64,000 bases of DNA from Flexivirga caeni (GCF_003724155.1 NZ_RJJQ01000018.1:1-64000); one strand, 5' to 3'. Positions 17,950 through 26,674 are shown, counted from the stretch's first letter. The notes: generated by a model not told the origin, from the letters alone. Made by a program: numbers and translations.

Positions 17950-19158
17950 TCAGTCGGCCGCTGACGGTGCGGGGTCGTCGGCCAGGCCGAGCTCGCGCCA
18001 TACGGTATGCCGCGCCAGCGTCAGCGCACCGATCAGCACCCCGCGCCCGCCCAAGGGTGACGCCACGATCCGGGCGGGCCGGCTGGTCAGTTCGACGTGG
18101 TCCGGCAGCGCCTCCTGGATCAGCGGCACCACGTCTTTGGCCGCCGCGACTGCCCCGCAGATCACCACGAGCTCGGGGTCGAGCAGCAGGTGCAGCGCGG
18201 CGATCGTCCGCGCGACAGGCCGTAGGGCACTGACGGCGAGCCGTTGGGTGGCGCGATCGGTCGCGGCGATCTCGAAAGCGTCCGCGGTGGTCAGACCGCC
18301 GGCAACCGCCGCGCGTTCGGCCAGCGCCGCATAGCGGTGGGGGTTGCGCTCGGCCGCGTCATGGGCCGCGACTCGCACCAGGCGGCCGGCGCCGTCGGGT
18401 GAGCCGCCGAGCAGAAATCCTGCGGCGCCCGCTTCGCCGGCTGCCCCGCGTGCTCCGTGCAGCAGGTGCCCGTCGGTGATGACACCGGCACCGAGCCGTT
18501 CGCCGGCGAGGAGGGCGACCAGGTTGGTCTCGCCCACGGCCGCCCCCTCGCTGCGTTCGGCCAGGGCAGCAAGGTTCGCATCGTTCTCCAGCTCGACCGT
18601 CGTATGCGGCAGGAACGCTGAGATCGTCTGCCGGAGAGCGGATTTCGGCAGATCGCGGAGATAGCCGAACTGCGCGCTGATGCGGTCACCGAGCACCGGC
18701 GCGGCGACACCGATGGTCAGTGACGCCAGCCGGTCACGAGAGACGCCCGCGCGTTCGCACGCACTGAGGAGGTGCCGCTGGATCGCGCCGATTCGGGTGG
18801 CGGCAGAGGCATTCGGGTGGAGTCGGCCGCCGGACTCACCGATGACCGCTCCGCGCAGGTCGGCGATCGCGACGTTGATGCTGCTCTGGCCCAGGTCCAC
18901 CCCGCCGACCAGACCGGCCGAGCCATCGATGCTGAAGCTGCGCGCCGGGCGCCCCGGTCCAGGTCTGCGGCTGGCCGAGAGTTCACGCACCCATCCGATC
19001 CTGATCAGATCGTCACATGCGTTGAGCACCGTGGGACGCGACAGCTGGGTGCTCTCGATGAGTTCGCCCGCGGTTGCACTCGTGCCGGCCCGCAACGCTG
19101 CCAGCACGGCTAGGGCCGACGCCTGCCGTGCCGCAGGGAGGTCGAGGCGAGTGTTCAC
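17950..19158 (-). CDS. ROK-family transcriptional repressor
   Basis: A 402-residue ROK regulator. An N-terminal winged helix (residues about 15-70, ATAGELIESTQLSRPTVLNA) is followed by a sugar-kinase-like domain with GGVDLGQSSINVAIADL. The usual ROK zinc Cys motif (CxCGxxGC) is missing: the region reads GAAGFLLGG. GTG at 19158 has AAGGATG upstream; further upstream starts would run into the promoter region. It is divergent from the binding-protein operon, and the palindrome at 19248-19263 is a probable operator. The likely inducer is an alpha-glucoside or its glucose product, by context. Confidence 0.88.
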   Translation of the reverse strand: MNTRLDLPAARQASALAVLAALRAGTSATAGELIESTQLSRPTVLNACDDLIRIGWVRELSASRRPGPGRPARSFSIDGSAGLVGGVDLGQSSINVAIADLRGAVIGESGGRLHPNASAATRIGAIQRHLLSACERAGVSRDRLASLTIGVAAPVLGDRISAQFGYLRDLPKSALRQTISAFLPHTTVELENDANLAALAERSEGAAVGETNLVALLAGERLGAGVITDGHLLHGARGAAGEAGAAGFLLGGSPDGAGRLVRVAAHDAAERNPHRYAALAERAAVAGGLTTADAFEIAATDRATQRLAVSALRPVARTIAALHLLLDPELVVICGAVAAAKDVVPLIQEALPDHVELTSRPARIVASPLGGRGVLIGALTLARHTVWRELGLADDPAPSAAD

Positions 19159-19210
19159 TACGCCATCATCCTTGGCGCGCGGGCTCTGCGCGACCCCGGG
19201 TTTCCAACCC

Positions 19211-19239
19211 TTGACAGTGAGCCACACCACACTCACAAT
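19211..19239 (+). promoter_or_regulatory. Sigma-70-like promoter of the sugar ABC operon
   Basis: TTGACA at 19211-19216 matches the -35 consensus. After 17 bp comes CACAAT (19234-19239), a 4/6 match to the -10 box. Transcription would start near 19246, immediately before the palindrome at 19248-19263. Confidence 0.6.
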
Positions 19240-19247
19240 ATGCGAGG

Positions 19248-19263
19248 GTCATTTATAAATGAC
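19248..19263. promoter_or_regulatory. Perfect 16-bp palindromic operator
   Basis: GTCATTTATAAATGAC is a perfect palindrome with A+T-rich centre in a G+C-rich genome. It lies just downstream of the predicted transcription start for the sugar importer and 90 bp from the divergent ROK repressor start, an ideal place for steric repression. A partial further copy (AATAAATTAGTC) follows at about 19267. Confidence 0.7.
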
Positions 19264-19294
19264 TGCAATAAATTAGTCGAATTTCGGAGGTCAC

Positions 19295-20602
19295 ATGGCA
19301 CCGCCTACGGGGCGTCCAGGGCCTAGCAGACGCAATGTCCTGTCGTGGGCCGCTCTCGGTGCTGCCGGTGTCGCCGGCAGTGGCTTGCTGAGCGGCTGTT
19401 CGAGCAGCGGGGCAACCCAGATCACCTTCCTGGAGAACAAGCCCGAGGTGATCCCCTACTTCAACAAGCTGGTCTCGCAGTTCAACAAGAGCCACCCCAA
19501 GATCCACGCGACGCAGAACTCCTCGACGACTCCGCTGACACCGCAGTTCGTTCGCGGCGATCCGCCCGACCTGGCGTGCTACAACTTCCAGCTCGAGGCG
19601 GCCAACTTCCTGGCCCGCGGCGCGCTCAGCAACCTGGCGGATCTGCCGCAGGCGAAGAAGATCAAGCCGGCGATGCAGGATCTGGTCAGTCAGTTCGCGA
19701 CCTGGAAGGGCGAGACCTGCGCGTTGCCCTATTCCGTGGCGGCGGCCGGGGTGATCTACCGGCCGGACCTGTTCAGCAAGTATGACGTCGCGATCCCGAC
19801 GACGTGGACCGAGTTGCTCGCCGCGTGCGCGAAGTTCAAGGCGGCCGGGGTCACCCCGATCTACTACACCGACATGGATCTGTGGACCCTGCAGCAGGGC
19901 ATCTTCGACTACTGCGTGGGCGGTTCCATCAACGTCGCGGAGTTCTTCAAGAATCTCACCGCGGCCGGCGGCAACGTCAACAAGAACTCGCCGGTCTCGT
20001 TCACCAAGAACTTCGCCGACGCGTGCTCGAAGATGTTGCAGCTCTACAAGTTCCGCAACTCCAACGCACCGAGCTTGGGCTACAACATCGGCAACAGCCA
20101 GTTCTTCAACGGCAAGGGCGCCGCGATGTACTTCCAGGGACCCTGGGCGCTGCTGCCGCTGTCGCAGGCAAACCCCAAGGTCGCCCTGAAGACGTTCGCG
20201 TTGCCGCTCACGGACAATCCGAACGACCGGAAGGTGCGTGCCAACCTGGACCTGGCGCTGTGGATCCCCAACGCCTCCTCGCACCAGGAGGAGGCGCGGA
20301 CCATGCTCCAGTGGCTCATGCAGCCGGAGATCATCAACGCCTACAACAAGTCCGCGCTGGCGACTGCGCCGACGCTCGACGCGCCGATCCAGAACGACCC
20401 GCGGGTCGTGGGCATCTCGCAGTACGTGGCCGACGGAAAGATCTACCAGGGAGCGACGACCTTCATCTCCTCCAGCATTGCCTTCGGCAACTGGATCCAG
20501 GCGATGCTGCTCGACGGCAGGGACACCAGCAGCAACATCAACAGTTTCCTGAACAAACTTGACACCGCATGGGCCAATCGCGCCCAGCGGAGTGCGGGCT
20601 GA
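19295..20602 (+). CDS. Sugar ABC transporter substrate-binding lipoprotein
   Basis: A 435-residue extracellular solute-binding protein of family 1. The N-terminus has a twin-arginine motif SRRNVLSWA, a hydrophobic stretch and the lipobox LLSGC, so it is exported (probably by Tat) and lipid-anchored. The mature protein has the alternating lobes of maltose- and trehalose-type binders (VIYRPDLFSKYDV, TTWTELLAACAKF, MYFQGPWALLPLS). GGAGG lies four bases before the ATG. It is first in an operon with two permeases. The sugar is probably an alpha-glucoside because of the adjacent GH13 enzyme. Confidence 0.9.
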   Translation: MAPPTGRPGPSRRNVLSWAALGAAGVAGSGLLSGCSSSGATQITFLENKPEVIPYFNKLVSQFNKSHPKIHATQNSSTTPLTPQFVRGDPPDLACYNFQLEAANFLARGALSNLADLPQAKKIKPAMQDLVSQFATWKGETCALPYSVAAAGVIYRPDLFSKYDVAIPTTWTELLAACAKFKAAGVTPIYYTDMDLWTLQQGIFDYCVGGSINVAEFFKNLTAAGGNVNKNSPVSFTKNFADACSKMLQLYKFRNSNAPSLGYNIGNSQFFNGKGAAMYFQGPWALLPLSQANPKVALKTFALPLTDNPNDRKVRANLDLALWIPNASSHQEEARTMLQWLMQPEIINAYNKSALATAPTLDAPIQNDPRVVGISQYVADGKIYQGATTFISSSIAFGNWIQAMLLDGRDTSSNINSFLNKLDTAWANRAQRSAG

Positions 20603-20611
20603 GAGGTCGAC

Positions 20612-21505
20612 ATGAGTGCCAGCACAGCAACGAGATCGTCCGCGGCGAAGCAGCCGAGGACACGAAGCAGGGCCAGTCTCACCTACACTCTGATGCTCTT
20701 CCCCGCGGTCGCCTTGTTCACCATCTTCATCACGCTGCCCGGCCTGGTCGGGATGGTGCTGAGTTTCACCAACTACGCCGGGTTCGGCGCGTGGAAGTGG
20801 ATCGGCTTCAAGAACTACGACTCCCTCTTCCACGACTCCACGATCATGGGGTCCTACAAGTTCACGCTCCTCTTCGCGGTGGTCACCACCGTCGTGGTCA
20901 ACGTATGCGCGCTGTTCCTCGCGGTCGCGCTGAACTCCAAGATCCGGTTCAAGCGAACCCTGCGCAGCATCTTCTTCGTGCCGATGGTGCTGTCCGGGAT
21001 CGTCGTCGCCTACGTCTTCCAATACATCTTCGGATTCGAGATCCCGTCCATCTTCGGCGGACAGAGCATGCTGGCCAGCTCCCACTGGGCCTGGCTCGGC
21101 GTCGTGATCGTGACGGCCTGGCAGACCATCCCAAGCGCGATGGTGATCTACCTGGCGGGCCTGGTCGCCATACCCGGTGAGGTCTACGAGGCAGCCGCGA
21201 TGGACGGCGCTACCTCGTGGCGGCAGTTCCGCAGCATCACCTTCCCGCTGATGGCCGGTTACGTCGTGATCAACACGATCCTGAGTTTCAAGAACTACCT
21301 GAACGTGTATGACGTTGTCGTCGGTCTCACCGGAGGCGGCCCCGGAACGTCGACCACCAGTGTCGCCATGGGCCTGTTCAACGGGTTCAACAGCGGCGAC
21401 TACGCCTACTCGATGGCGAACGCGGTCATCTTCTTCATCATCACCGTCATCATCGCGCTGCTCCAGTTGCGGCTGATGAAGGGCCGGGAGGTCTCGTTCT
21501 CATGA
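20612..21505 (+). CDS. Sugar ABC transporter permease (MalF type)
   Basis: A 297-residue inner-membrane permease with about six hydrophobic segments (LMLFPAVALFTIFITLPGLV first). The cytoplasmic EAA loop that docks the ATPase is VYEAAAMDGATSWRQF near residue 190. It follows the binding protein by nine bases and overlaps the second permease by ATGA. No ATP-binding subunit is encoded nearby. In actinobacteria such carbohydrate importers usually share the MsiK-type ATPase encoded elsewhere, and that is the likely arrangement here. Confidence 0.9.
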   Translation: MSASTATRSSAAKQPRTRSRASLTYTLMLFPAVALFTIFITLPGLVGMVLSFTNYAGFGAWKWIGFKNYDSLFHDSTIMGSYKFTLLFAVVTTVVVNVCALFLAVALNSKIRFKRTLRSIFFVPMVLSGIVVAYVFQYIFGFEIPSIFGGQSMLASSHWAWLGVVIVTAWQTIPSAMVIYLAGLVAIPGEVYEAAAMDGATSWRQFRSITFPLMAGYVVINTILSFKNYLNVYDVVVGLTGGGPGTSTTSVAMGLFNGFNSGDYAYSMANAVIFFIITVIIALLQLRLMKGREVSFS

Positions 21506-22374
21506 CAACCTACGAAGCAAGTGCGCCCACCGGCGGCGGGCGAATCCGCAAGGTCAGGGAACGCCATAACGACAAGCTGACGATCGTCCTGTGCGTGCTC
21601 AGCCTGCTGGTGATCATCCCGCTCTACCTCGGCGTCACCATGGCGCTGAAGACGGACCACCAGGCGGCTGCCGGCAACGGGCTGTCACTGCCGAATCCGT
21701 TCAAGTTCAGCAACTTCCAGGCCGCCTGGGATCTGGTGAACTACCCGCGTGCGCTGAGCATGTCGCTGATCATCGCCATCATCGCCGTGATCGGCGAGCT
21801 GGTGATCTCGTCCATGGCGGCATACGCGATCGTCCGCAACTGGGATCGCAAGGCGTTCCGCTACTCCTACTTCTACCTGCTCGGCGCGATGTTCATCCCG
21901 TTCCCGGTGGTCGCGCTGCCGCAAGTGAAGTTGACCGCGATCCTGCACCTGGACAATCCCGCGGGTGTGGCGATCCTGCACATCCTCTTCGGGCTGAGCT
22001 TCAACATCCTGCTCTACTCGGCGTTCCTGCGCTCGGTGCCCTACGAGCTGGAGGAGAGTGCACGCCTGGACGGGTGCACCACCTGGCAGACCTTCCGCCG
22101 GCTGATCGTGCCGCTGCTCGGGCCGATGAACGCCACGGTCGGGATCTTCGCGTTCATCGCCTCGTGGAACGACTACATGATGCCGTCACTGATCACCGCG
22201 AGTCCGCACGACCAGACGCTCCCGGTGGTGCAGCAGATCTTCAGCACCTCGCTGACGACCAACTACAACGTGGCGTTCGCGTCATACCTGATGGCGATGC
22301 TGCCAACGCTGATCGTCTACTTCTTCGCCCAGAAGTGGGTGCTGTCCGGCGTGACACAAGGCGCGATCAAGTAG
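21502..22374 (+). CDS. Sugar ABC transporter permease (MalG type)
   Basis: A 290-residue permease that pairs with the upstream MalF-type protein. Hydrophobic segments begin at LTIVLCVLSLLVIIPLYLGV, and the EAA loop reads ELEESARLDGCTTWQTFRRL. The C-terminus is short (LSGVTQGAIK), as is normal for MalG-like subunits. It is translationally coupled through ATGA to the upstream permease and ends 16 bp before a strong terminator. Confidence 0.9.
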   Translation: MTTYEASAPTGGGRIRKVRERHNDKLTIVLCVLSLLVIIPLYLGVTMALKTDHQAAAGNGLSLPNPFKFSNFQAAWDLVNYPRALSMSLIIAIIAVIGELVISSMAAYAIVRNWDRKAFRYSYFYLLGAMFIPFPVVALPQVKLTAILHLDNPAGVAILHILFGLSFNILLYSAFLRSVPYELEESARLDGCTTWQTFRRLIVPLLGPMNATVGIFAFIASWNDYMMPSLITASPHDQTLPVVQQIFSTSLTTNYNVAFASYLMAMLPTLIVYFFAQKWVLSGVTQGAIK

Positions 22375-22390
22375 CTCGCCGGCAACCGAA

Positions 22391-22425
22391 CGATGGGGCA
22401 CGTGCCGGTGGCACGTGCCCCATCG
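22391..22425 (+). terminator. 16-bp stem-loop terminator of the sugar ABC operon
   Basis: CGATGGGGCACGTGCC (22391-22406) and GGCACGTGCCCCATCG (22410-22425) form a perfect 16-bp stem with a 3-base loop, 17 bp after the second permease stop. No U-run follows. Confidence 0.85.
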
Positions 22426-22462
22426 GCGTCCCGGCGGCGCCGGTGCCACGTAGGCTCGCGTC

Positions 22463-22843
22463 ATGTCGACCGTCGCTTCCGTGCTGCTGGTGCTCGCCGC
22501 TCTGCTGCACGTCTACATCTGGTGGCTCGAGTCGTTCGCCTGGACGGCTCCTCGCACGCGGGCGACCTTCGGCACCAGCGCCGAACAGGCAGAGCAGACA
22601 AGGCCATTGGCGTTCAACCAGGGCTTCTACAACCTGTTCCTGGCGGTCGTCGTGCTGGCGTCCGTGGTCGTCCGCGCGACCGGCCCGTATGCCGCCTCGG
22701 TCGCGCTCGCGGTTGCGGGTGCGGGGTCGATGCTGGCCGCCGCGCTCGTGCTGGTCGCCAGCGACCGGTCCAAGGCCAGGGCTGCTGCGACGCAGGGAAC
22801 GCTTCCAGCGCTCGCGCTGATTACGGTGCTGCTCGCGCGCTGA
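22463..22843 (+). CDS. DUF1304 membrane protein
   Basis: A 126-residue membrane protein with four hydrophobic segments (VASVLLVLAALLHVYIWW, YNLFLAVVVLASVVV, VALAVAGAGSMLAAALVLVA and a terminal LALITVLLA). The conserved H-x-Y-I-x-x-x-E near residue 16 and FNQGFYNLFLA are hallmarks of the DUF1304 family, which has no established function. It stands alone between the sugar-importer terminator and a convergent methyltransferase gene, 18 bp away. Confidence 0.85.
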   Translation: MSTVASVLLVLAALLHVYIWWLESFAWTAPRTRATFGTSAEQAEQTRPLAFNQGFYNLFLAVVVLASVVVRATGPYAASVALAVAGAGSMLAAALVLVASDRSKARAAATQGTLPALALITVLLAR

Positions 22844-22861
22844 GGGCGGCGGGTGCGGTCC

Positions 22862-23554
22862 TCAGTGCGCGGTGACGCGCCGGGCGAGCAGTGTCGAGTC
22901 GGCGATGTCGTAGCGCTGCCCGTCGCGGACCACCGTCCGTGGCCGCTGCTCCACGACCAGTGCTTCGAACCCGTCCGGCAGGCCAGGCACCAGCTCGGCG
23001 GCCAGGAACATCGCCCGCCGCCTCTCCCCGCTGAGTTCGGTGAAATGCCCGTCCGGCGAATGACCGACCACCAGGAGATGGCCGCCAGGTGCGACCGCAC
23101 CGGCCAGCCGGCGAACCCCGTCCACCATTCCGCCGTCGGGCAGATGCAGGAAGTGCGTCGTGACCAGGTCGAAAACGGTTGCCGTTCCTGCGGATCCGTC
23201 GCGTGTTCGGGCGTCGAACTCGCGGGCGTCCACGTGCCACCAGTCGGTGCGGTCCGCGACTCCGGCGGCTGCCGCGTGCTGCGCCGCGCGCGCGAGACCG
23301 TTGCTGGAGAAGTCCGCGCCCGTGGCGTGCCACCCGTGTTGCGCGAGCCAGATGACGTCACCGCCTTCGCCGCAGCCGACGTCGAGCGCCGTGCCCGGCG
23401 TCAGCTTGCTCGCCTCGGCGACCAGTTGCGGGTTGGGGTCGCCGCTCCAGATCGAGTCGGCACCGGCATATCTCTCCTGCCAGGCGGACGCCTCGAAGTA
23501 GTTCGCGTCATCGTCGTGCTGATGGGAAGGGCGGGTTGCGCCGTTGGATGCCAT
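22862..23554 (-). CDS. Class I SAM-dependent methyltransferase
   Basis: A 230-residue methyltransferase. The SAM motif ALDVGCGEGGDVIWLAQHG is followed by GADFSSNGL and the post-motif VAPGGHLLVVGHSP. The sequence preceding it, YAGADSIWSGDPNPQLV, is characteristic of a common actinobacterial group of small-molecule or thiol-type methyltransferases. The substrate is unknown. It is 46 bp from the convergent-side MFS gene that ends at 23601 and transcribed in the same direction as it. Confidence 0.82.
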   Translation of the reverse strand: MASNGATRPSHQHDDDANYFEASAWQERYAGADSIWSGDPNPQLVAEASKLTPGTALDVGCGEGGDVIWLAQHGWHATGADFSSNGLARAAQHAAAAGVADRTDWWHVDAREFDARTRDGSAGTATVFDLVTTHFLHLPDGGMVDGVRRLAGAVAPGGHLLVVGHSPDGHFTELSGERRRAMFLAAELVPGLPDGFEALVVEQRPRTVVRDGQRYDIADSTLLARRVTAH

Positions 23555-23600
23555 GACGTCAGCATCGCAGGCGCGTGCTGTCCGAGACGAGTCGGTTGGG

Positions 23601-25115
23601 CTACACCAGGTCGCCGGCCCGCACTCGCCCTGCGCGGTGTCGCCCGGCCGGCTTCTCCGGCTGCTTGACGTGCGGATTGCGGAAGCCGAGGGCGGCGATC
23701 ACGGACAGCACGGCGACCGCGGCGGGCAGGTAGATCGATTCACCCATCGCGCGGGAGAACCCGTGCGCGACCAGCGCCGGAAGATGGACGTTGTGGTGAC
23801 CCTCGGTCGCGGAGAAGTTGCCGGCGGCGCTGCCCAGGTGGTGCGTCAGCCGGGCCTGCATGACGGCGGCGATGGCGGCGCTGCCGATGACCGCGCCCAT
23901 CTGCCGGGTCATGTTGTAGACACCCGCCCCGGCGCCGGCACGGTGCGGCGGCAGGGTGCGCGTCGCGGTCACCGAGATCGGTGCCCACATGAACGCGTTC
24001 GCGAGGCCGAGCACGATCAGCGGCAGGACGAGCTGCCAGATGGGCGTGTGCTGGCCGAGGATGGCCCCGAGCCACCAGAGCCCGGCAGACAGGCAGATCA
24101 GGCCGAACCCGGCGATGAGGCGCGGGTGGTAGCGGTCGACCAGGTGCCCGACCACCGGCGAGAGCACCGCGGACAGCAGTGCCATGGGCACGAAGAGCAG
24201 GCCCGACTGGATCGGCGAGAGACCATGCACCACCTGGGCGTAGATCATCATCGGCAGTGCGAACGAGGTGACCACGAAGCCGACGACGCAGATGGCGACG
24301 TTGGCGAGGCTGAAGTTGCGGTCCCTGAACAGCTCCAGCGGCACCAGAGGGTCGACTTTGGTGTGACCCTGCCACCAGACGAAGGCGCCCATCAGCACGA
24401 CACCGAGCACGATGAGCAACGGCACCGAGATGAACTTCCACATCGTGCCCCAGTCGTAGCTCTCGCCTTCCTGGATGCCGAAGACGATGCAGAACAAGCC
24501 CGCACCGCTGAGCGCGACACCGAGCCAGTCGAACGAGTGCGAGTGCACCGGAAGGCTGGGCACCAGCCACCAGGCGAGGGCGAAGCCGATCACGCCGACC
24601 GGCACGTTGACGTAGAAGATCCACTCCCAGCCCCAGTTCTCGGTGATGATGCCACCGAGCACGGGACCGACCAGCGTCGCGACCCCGGCGACGGCGCCCC
24701 ACAGGCTCATCGCCTGACCTCGGCGCTCGCCCGGAAAGGTGCGGGTGATGACTGCCATCGTCTGCGGGGTCATCATCGCGGCACCGACGCCCTGCACCAC
24801 ACGTGCCGCGATCAGCATGCCGATGCTGCCGGTGAGGCCGCACCACAACGAGGACAGCGTGAAGACGGCCAGACCGACCAGGTAGAGGTTGCGCGGCCCG
24901 AACCGGTCGCCCAGTCGGCCGGAGACCAGTAGTGGCACGGCATACGCCAGCAGGTAGGCGCTGGTCACCCACACCACGCTGTTGATGTCGGTGTGCAGGC
25001 CCTCCTGGATCGCCGGCGTCGCGACCGACACGATGGTCGAGTCGACCAGGATCATGAAGAAGCCGATGCACAGGGCGATCAGCGCGCGCCACGGGTTGAC
25101 GTCTTGCAGTTCCAA
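23601..25115 (-). CDS. MFS drug exporter, DHA2/EmrB type
   Basis: A 504-residue major facilitator protein of the 14-segment DHA2 family. Motif A reads GRLGDRFGPRNLYL, and motif C-like GAVAGVATLVGPVLGG marks it as an antiporter-type exporter. Motif LVDSTIVSVATPAIQ is typical of EmrB/QacA relatives. The likely start is TTG at 25115 (GAAGGA about nine bases upstream); the first in-frame Met is far inside the first helix region. The C-terminus is a short basic tail. Substrates are unpredictable; toxic organic compounds are usual. Confidence 0.87.
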   Translation of the reverse strand: MELQDVNPWRALIALCIGFFMILVDSTIVSVATPAIQEGLHTDINSVVWVTSAYLLAYAVPLLVSGRLGDRFGPRNLYLVGLAVFTLSSLWCGLTGSIGMLIAARVVQGVGAAMMTPQTMAVITRTFPGERRGQAMSLWGAVAGVATLVGPVLGGIITENWGWEWIFYVNVPVGVIGFALAWWLVPSLPVHSHSFDWLGVALSGAGLFCIVFGIQEGESYDWGTMWKFISVPLLIVLGVVLMGAFVWWQGHTKVDPLVPLELFRDRNFSLANVAICVVGFVVTSFALPMMIYAQVVHGLSPIQSGLLFVPMALLSAVLSPVVGHLVDRYHPRLIAGFGLICLSAGLWWLGAILGQHTPIWQLVLPLIVLGLANAFMWAPISVTATRTLPPHRAGAGAGVYNMTRQMGAVIGSAAIAAVMQARLTHHLGSAAGNFSATEGHHNVHLPALVAHGFSRAMGESIYLPAAVAVLSVIAALGFRNPHVKQPEKPAGRHRAGRVRAGDLV

Positions 25116-25257
25116 GAGGGGTCCTTCGAGGGTGGTGGTGCGTCCCCCGGAAAGCTGGAAGACCTATCAACTCTAAGCGTCGGCGGTGACAGTCCATTCC
25201 CGTGGCCGTATGACGGGCGGCCCGCCGAGCGGGGGAACAGCTGCGCCGGCCGGGGTA

Positions 25258-25344
25258 GATCGAGCGGACCCACAACGTATTGAGCGGACCCGAAAAGTGG
25301 ACCGGATTGTGGGTCCCCTCGTTGCAGAAGAGGTCCGCTCGATC
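25258..25344 (-). terminator. Nested inverted repeat, probable terminator
   Basis: GATCGAGCGGACC (25258-25270) is exactly complementary to GGTCCGCTCGATC (25332-25344), and GGACCCACAA (266-275 of this kb) to TTGTGGGTCC (25307-25316), giving two alternative long stems; a third partial copy TGAGCGGACC lies at 25281-25290. It directly follows the final stop of the interrupted gene at 25343-25717. The rest of the gap 25116-25257 holds only the upstream region of the MFS exporter. Confidence 0.6.
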
Positions 25345-25717
25345 AAGTGAAACGAACCGCGAGTAGGTCCGCGCCGGAGCCGACCACGACGACGCCGTCC
25401 GCGGACAGTTCGGCAGGCAATTCGCGTGCCTACCCGGATGCCGTGAGACACGCCGGGCAGCCCACCGGCATGATCACCCAATCGGCCGCAGCGGCTCCAC
25501 GCACGAGTAGCTCCCACGGGTCCCCGCCGGACACGTGGTTGGCCAGCATGCCGTCGTCATGGAGATAGACGTCGGCCGTGCCGTCGCCGAAGGTTACGTG
25601 CAGAAAGCCGTCGTCCCCGACCTCGGCATGTGGTTCGAGTACAGCGCGCATCGCCTCCCTGCCACCGGCTGCCGCGTCGCCGCCCGCGAATCGCTGGAAG
25701 TAGATGTCGAAGGACAC
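25343..25717 (-). pseudogene. Small unknown protein interrupted by an in-frame TAG
   Basis: From GTG at 25717 (VSFDIYFQRFAGG) the frame runs 95 codons to ...VIMPVGCPACLTASG and meets TAG at 25430-25432. The same frame then continues for 28 more sense codons (including LPAELSADGVVVVGSG) to TGA at 25343-25345, right at a terminator stem. The downstream stretch keeps strong G/C third-position bias and protein-like composition, so the full gene was probably 124 codons. I do not recognise a function; small proteins of this look occur in actinobacteria. TAG can arise from CAG by one transition. It may be a nonsense pseudogene, a truncated but working gene, or stop read-through. Confidence 0.6.
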
Positions 25718-25797
25718 AGACCCGTGATGCCCGCTTCGAGAAGCATGCGGAAGCTTAACCAGGAGAGCCCCTTTCGGCGGCAGCGCGCCGGTGACGC

Positions 25798-26088
25798 TCA
25801 GGCTCCGCTCGGTGGGGTCCGCCCGTCGTCGCCCGGCTGGTCCGAGTGTTCGTCGCCGGCGTTGGGACGCTGCTCGGCCAGCTTGTCGGCGCCTTTGAGC
25901 GCCGCATCCTGAGCCTTGGCCAGTGTGTCGTGGTACTTGCCCGAGGTCTTCTTGTCGATCGCCGATGTCAGCTTGCCGAGCGCACCTGCCAGTTTGTCGC
26001 GATTGTCGTGCGCGATTTGGCCGGCCTTCTCCTTGGCCTGCTGTGCGGCGTCCTCGGCGTTCTTCTTGAACTGTTCGCTGTTCGCCAC
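25798..26088 (-). CDS. Rv0909/MT0933-type antitoxin
   Basis: A 96-residue charged, helical protein. The Lys/Ala/Asp-rich repeats (FKKNAEDAAQQAKEKAGQ, KLTSAIDKKTSGKYHD) match the small MT0933 antitoxin family. Start GTG at 26088 is set by AAGGAG six bases upstream; a longer reading would swallow that site. The C-terminus is polar and disordered-looking. No partner toxin of the Rv0910 type is adjacent, so its activity as an antitoxin is only a family label; a stress-protein-like role is also possible. Confidence 0.75.
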   Translation of the reverse strand: MANSEQFKKNAEDAAQQAKEKAGQIAHDNRDKLAGALGKLTSAIDKKTSGKYHDTLAKAQDAALKGADKLAEQRPNAGDEHSDQPGDDGRTPPSGA

Positions 26089-26263
26089 GTCGATCTCCTT
26101 CGTCGATGTTCCCTCCACTATTGATGCCGAACGAGGTCACGGCAAGGTCGTTCCGCTGGGCTTTGCCCGTCATACAGCGTGCGCGGCCCAGGATGCCCTG
26201 GACGTCGCTGGGACACCCGACGGCCACGGGAGCAGTCGATTCAGTCGGGCGCAGTGGCTCTTC

Positions 26264-26674
26264 TCAGAGCGGACCGTCCTCGGTGCTCGCTCCTTCGATC
26301 GCCGAGCTGAAGAGTTCCAGCTCGACGTCGACACCGTGGACCCTCACGACGATGCGCGCCGACTCGGCGCCGGTAGCCGCAAGGTAGTTTCCGAGTGTGG
26401 AGAGGAGCATGTCGTCGCTGTGTTCCGTGCGGGACACCACGCTCTGCCCAACGCCCAGGCGCTGGGCTACCTCCACCTGCGTGCGACCAGCTGCAGCGCG
26501 GATGGCCGCGATGTTCATGGCATAGGTGCGGTCAGCCGCGTGCATATCCGCCCTGATCTCGGCCACCCGCGCCGACGCTCCCGATCGCTGGCGTAGCTTG
26601 CTGAGTCGTTCGGTTCCGCGCGTGAAGCCCCGGCTGGGTGCGGCCGGTGCGGGGGTTGCTGTGCTCTCACTCAT
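26264..26674 (-). CDS. XRE-family antitoxin (HigA-like)
   Basis: A 136-residue DNA-binding protein. A helix-turn-helix lies at about residues 62-112 (IRAAAGRTQVEVAQRLGVGQ, then VVSRTEHSDD). ATG at 26674 overlaps the end of the upstream toxin gene by eight bases. The toxin-first order is that of HigBA modules, and this protein would neutralise the toxin and repress the operon. The C-terminal VVRVHGVDVELELFSS strand is typical of such antitoxins. Confidence 0.82.
   Translation of the reverse strand: MSESTATPAPAAPSRGFTRGTERLSKLRQRSGASARVAEIRADMHAADRTYAMNIAAIRAAAGRTQVEVAQRLGVGQSVVSRTEHSDDMLLSTLGNYLAATGAESARIVVRVHGVDVELELFSSAIEGASTEDGPL

Noticed and set aside
19253-21085. Long open frame (610 codons) on the minus strand
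   Set aside because: It is antisense to the sugar-binding protein and permease genes; its composition (Arg/Gly/Asp-rich, no fold) is that of a complementary frame in high-GC DNA.
23544-24932. 462-codon plus-strand frame
   Set aside because: Antisense to the MFS exporter; hydrophilic low-complexity translation.
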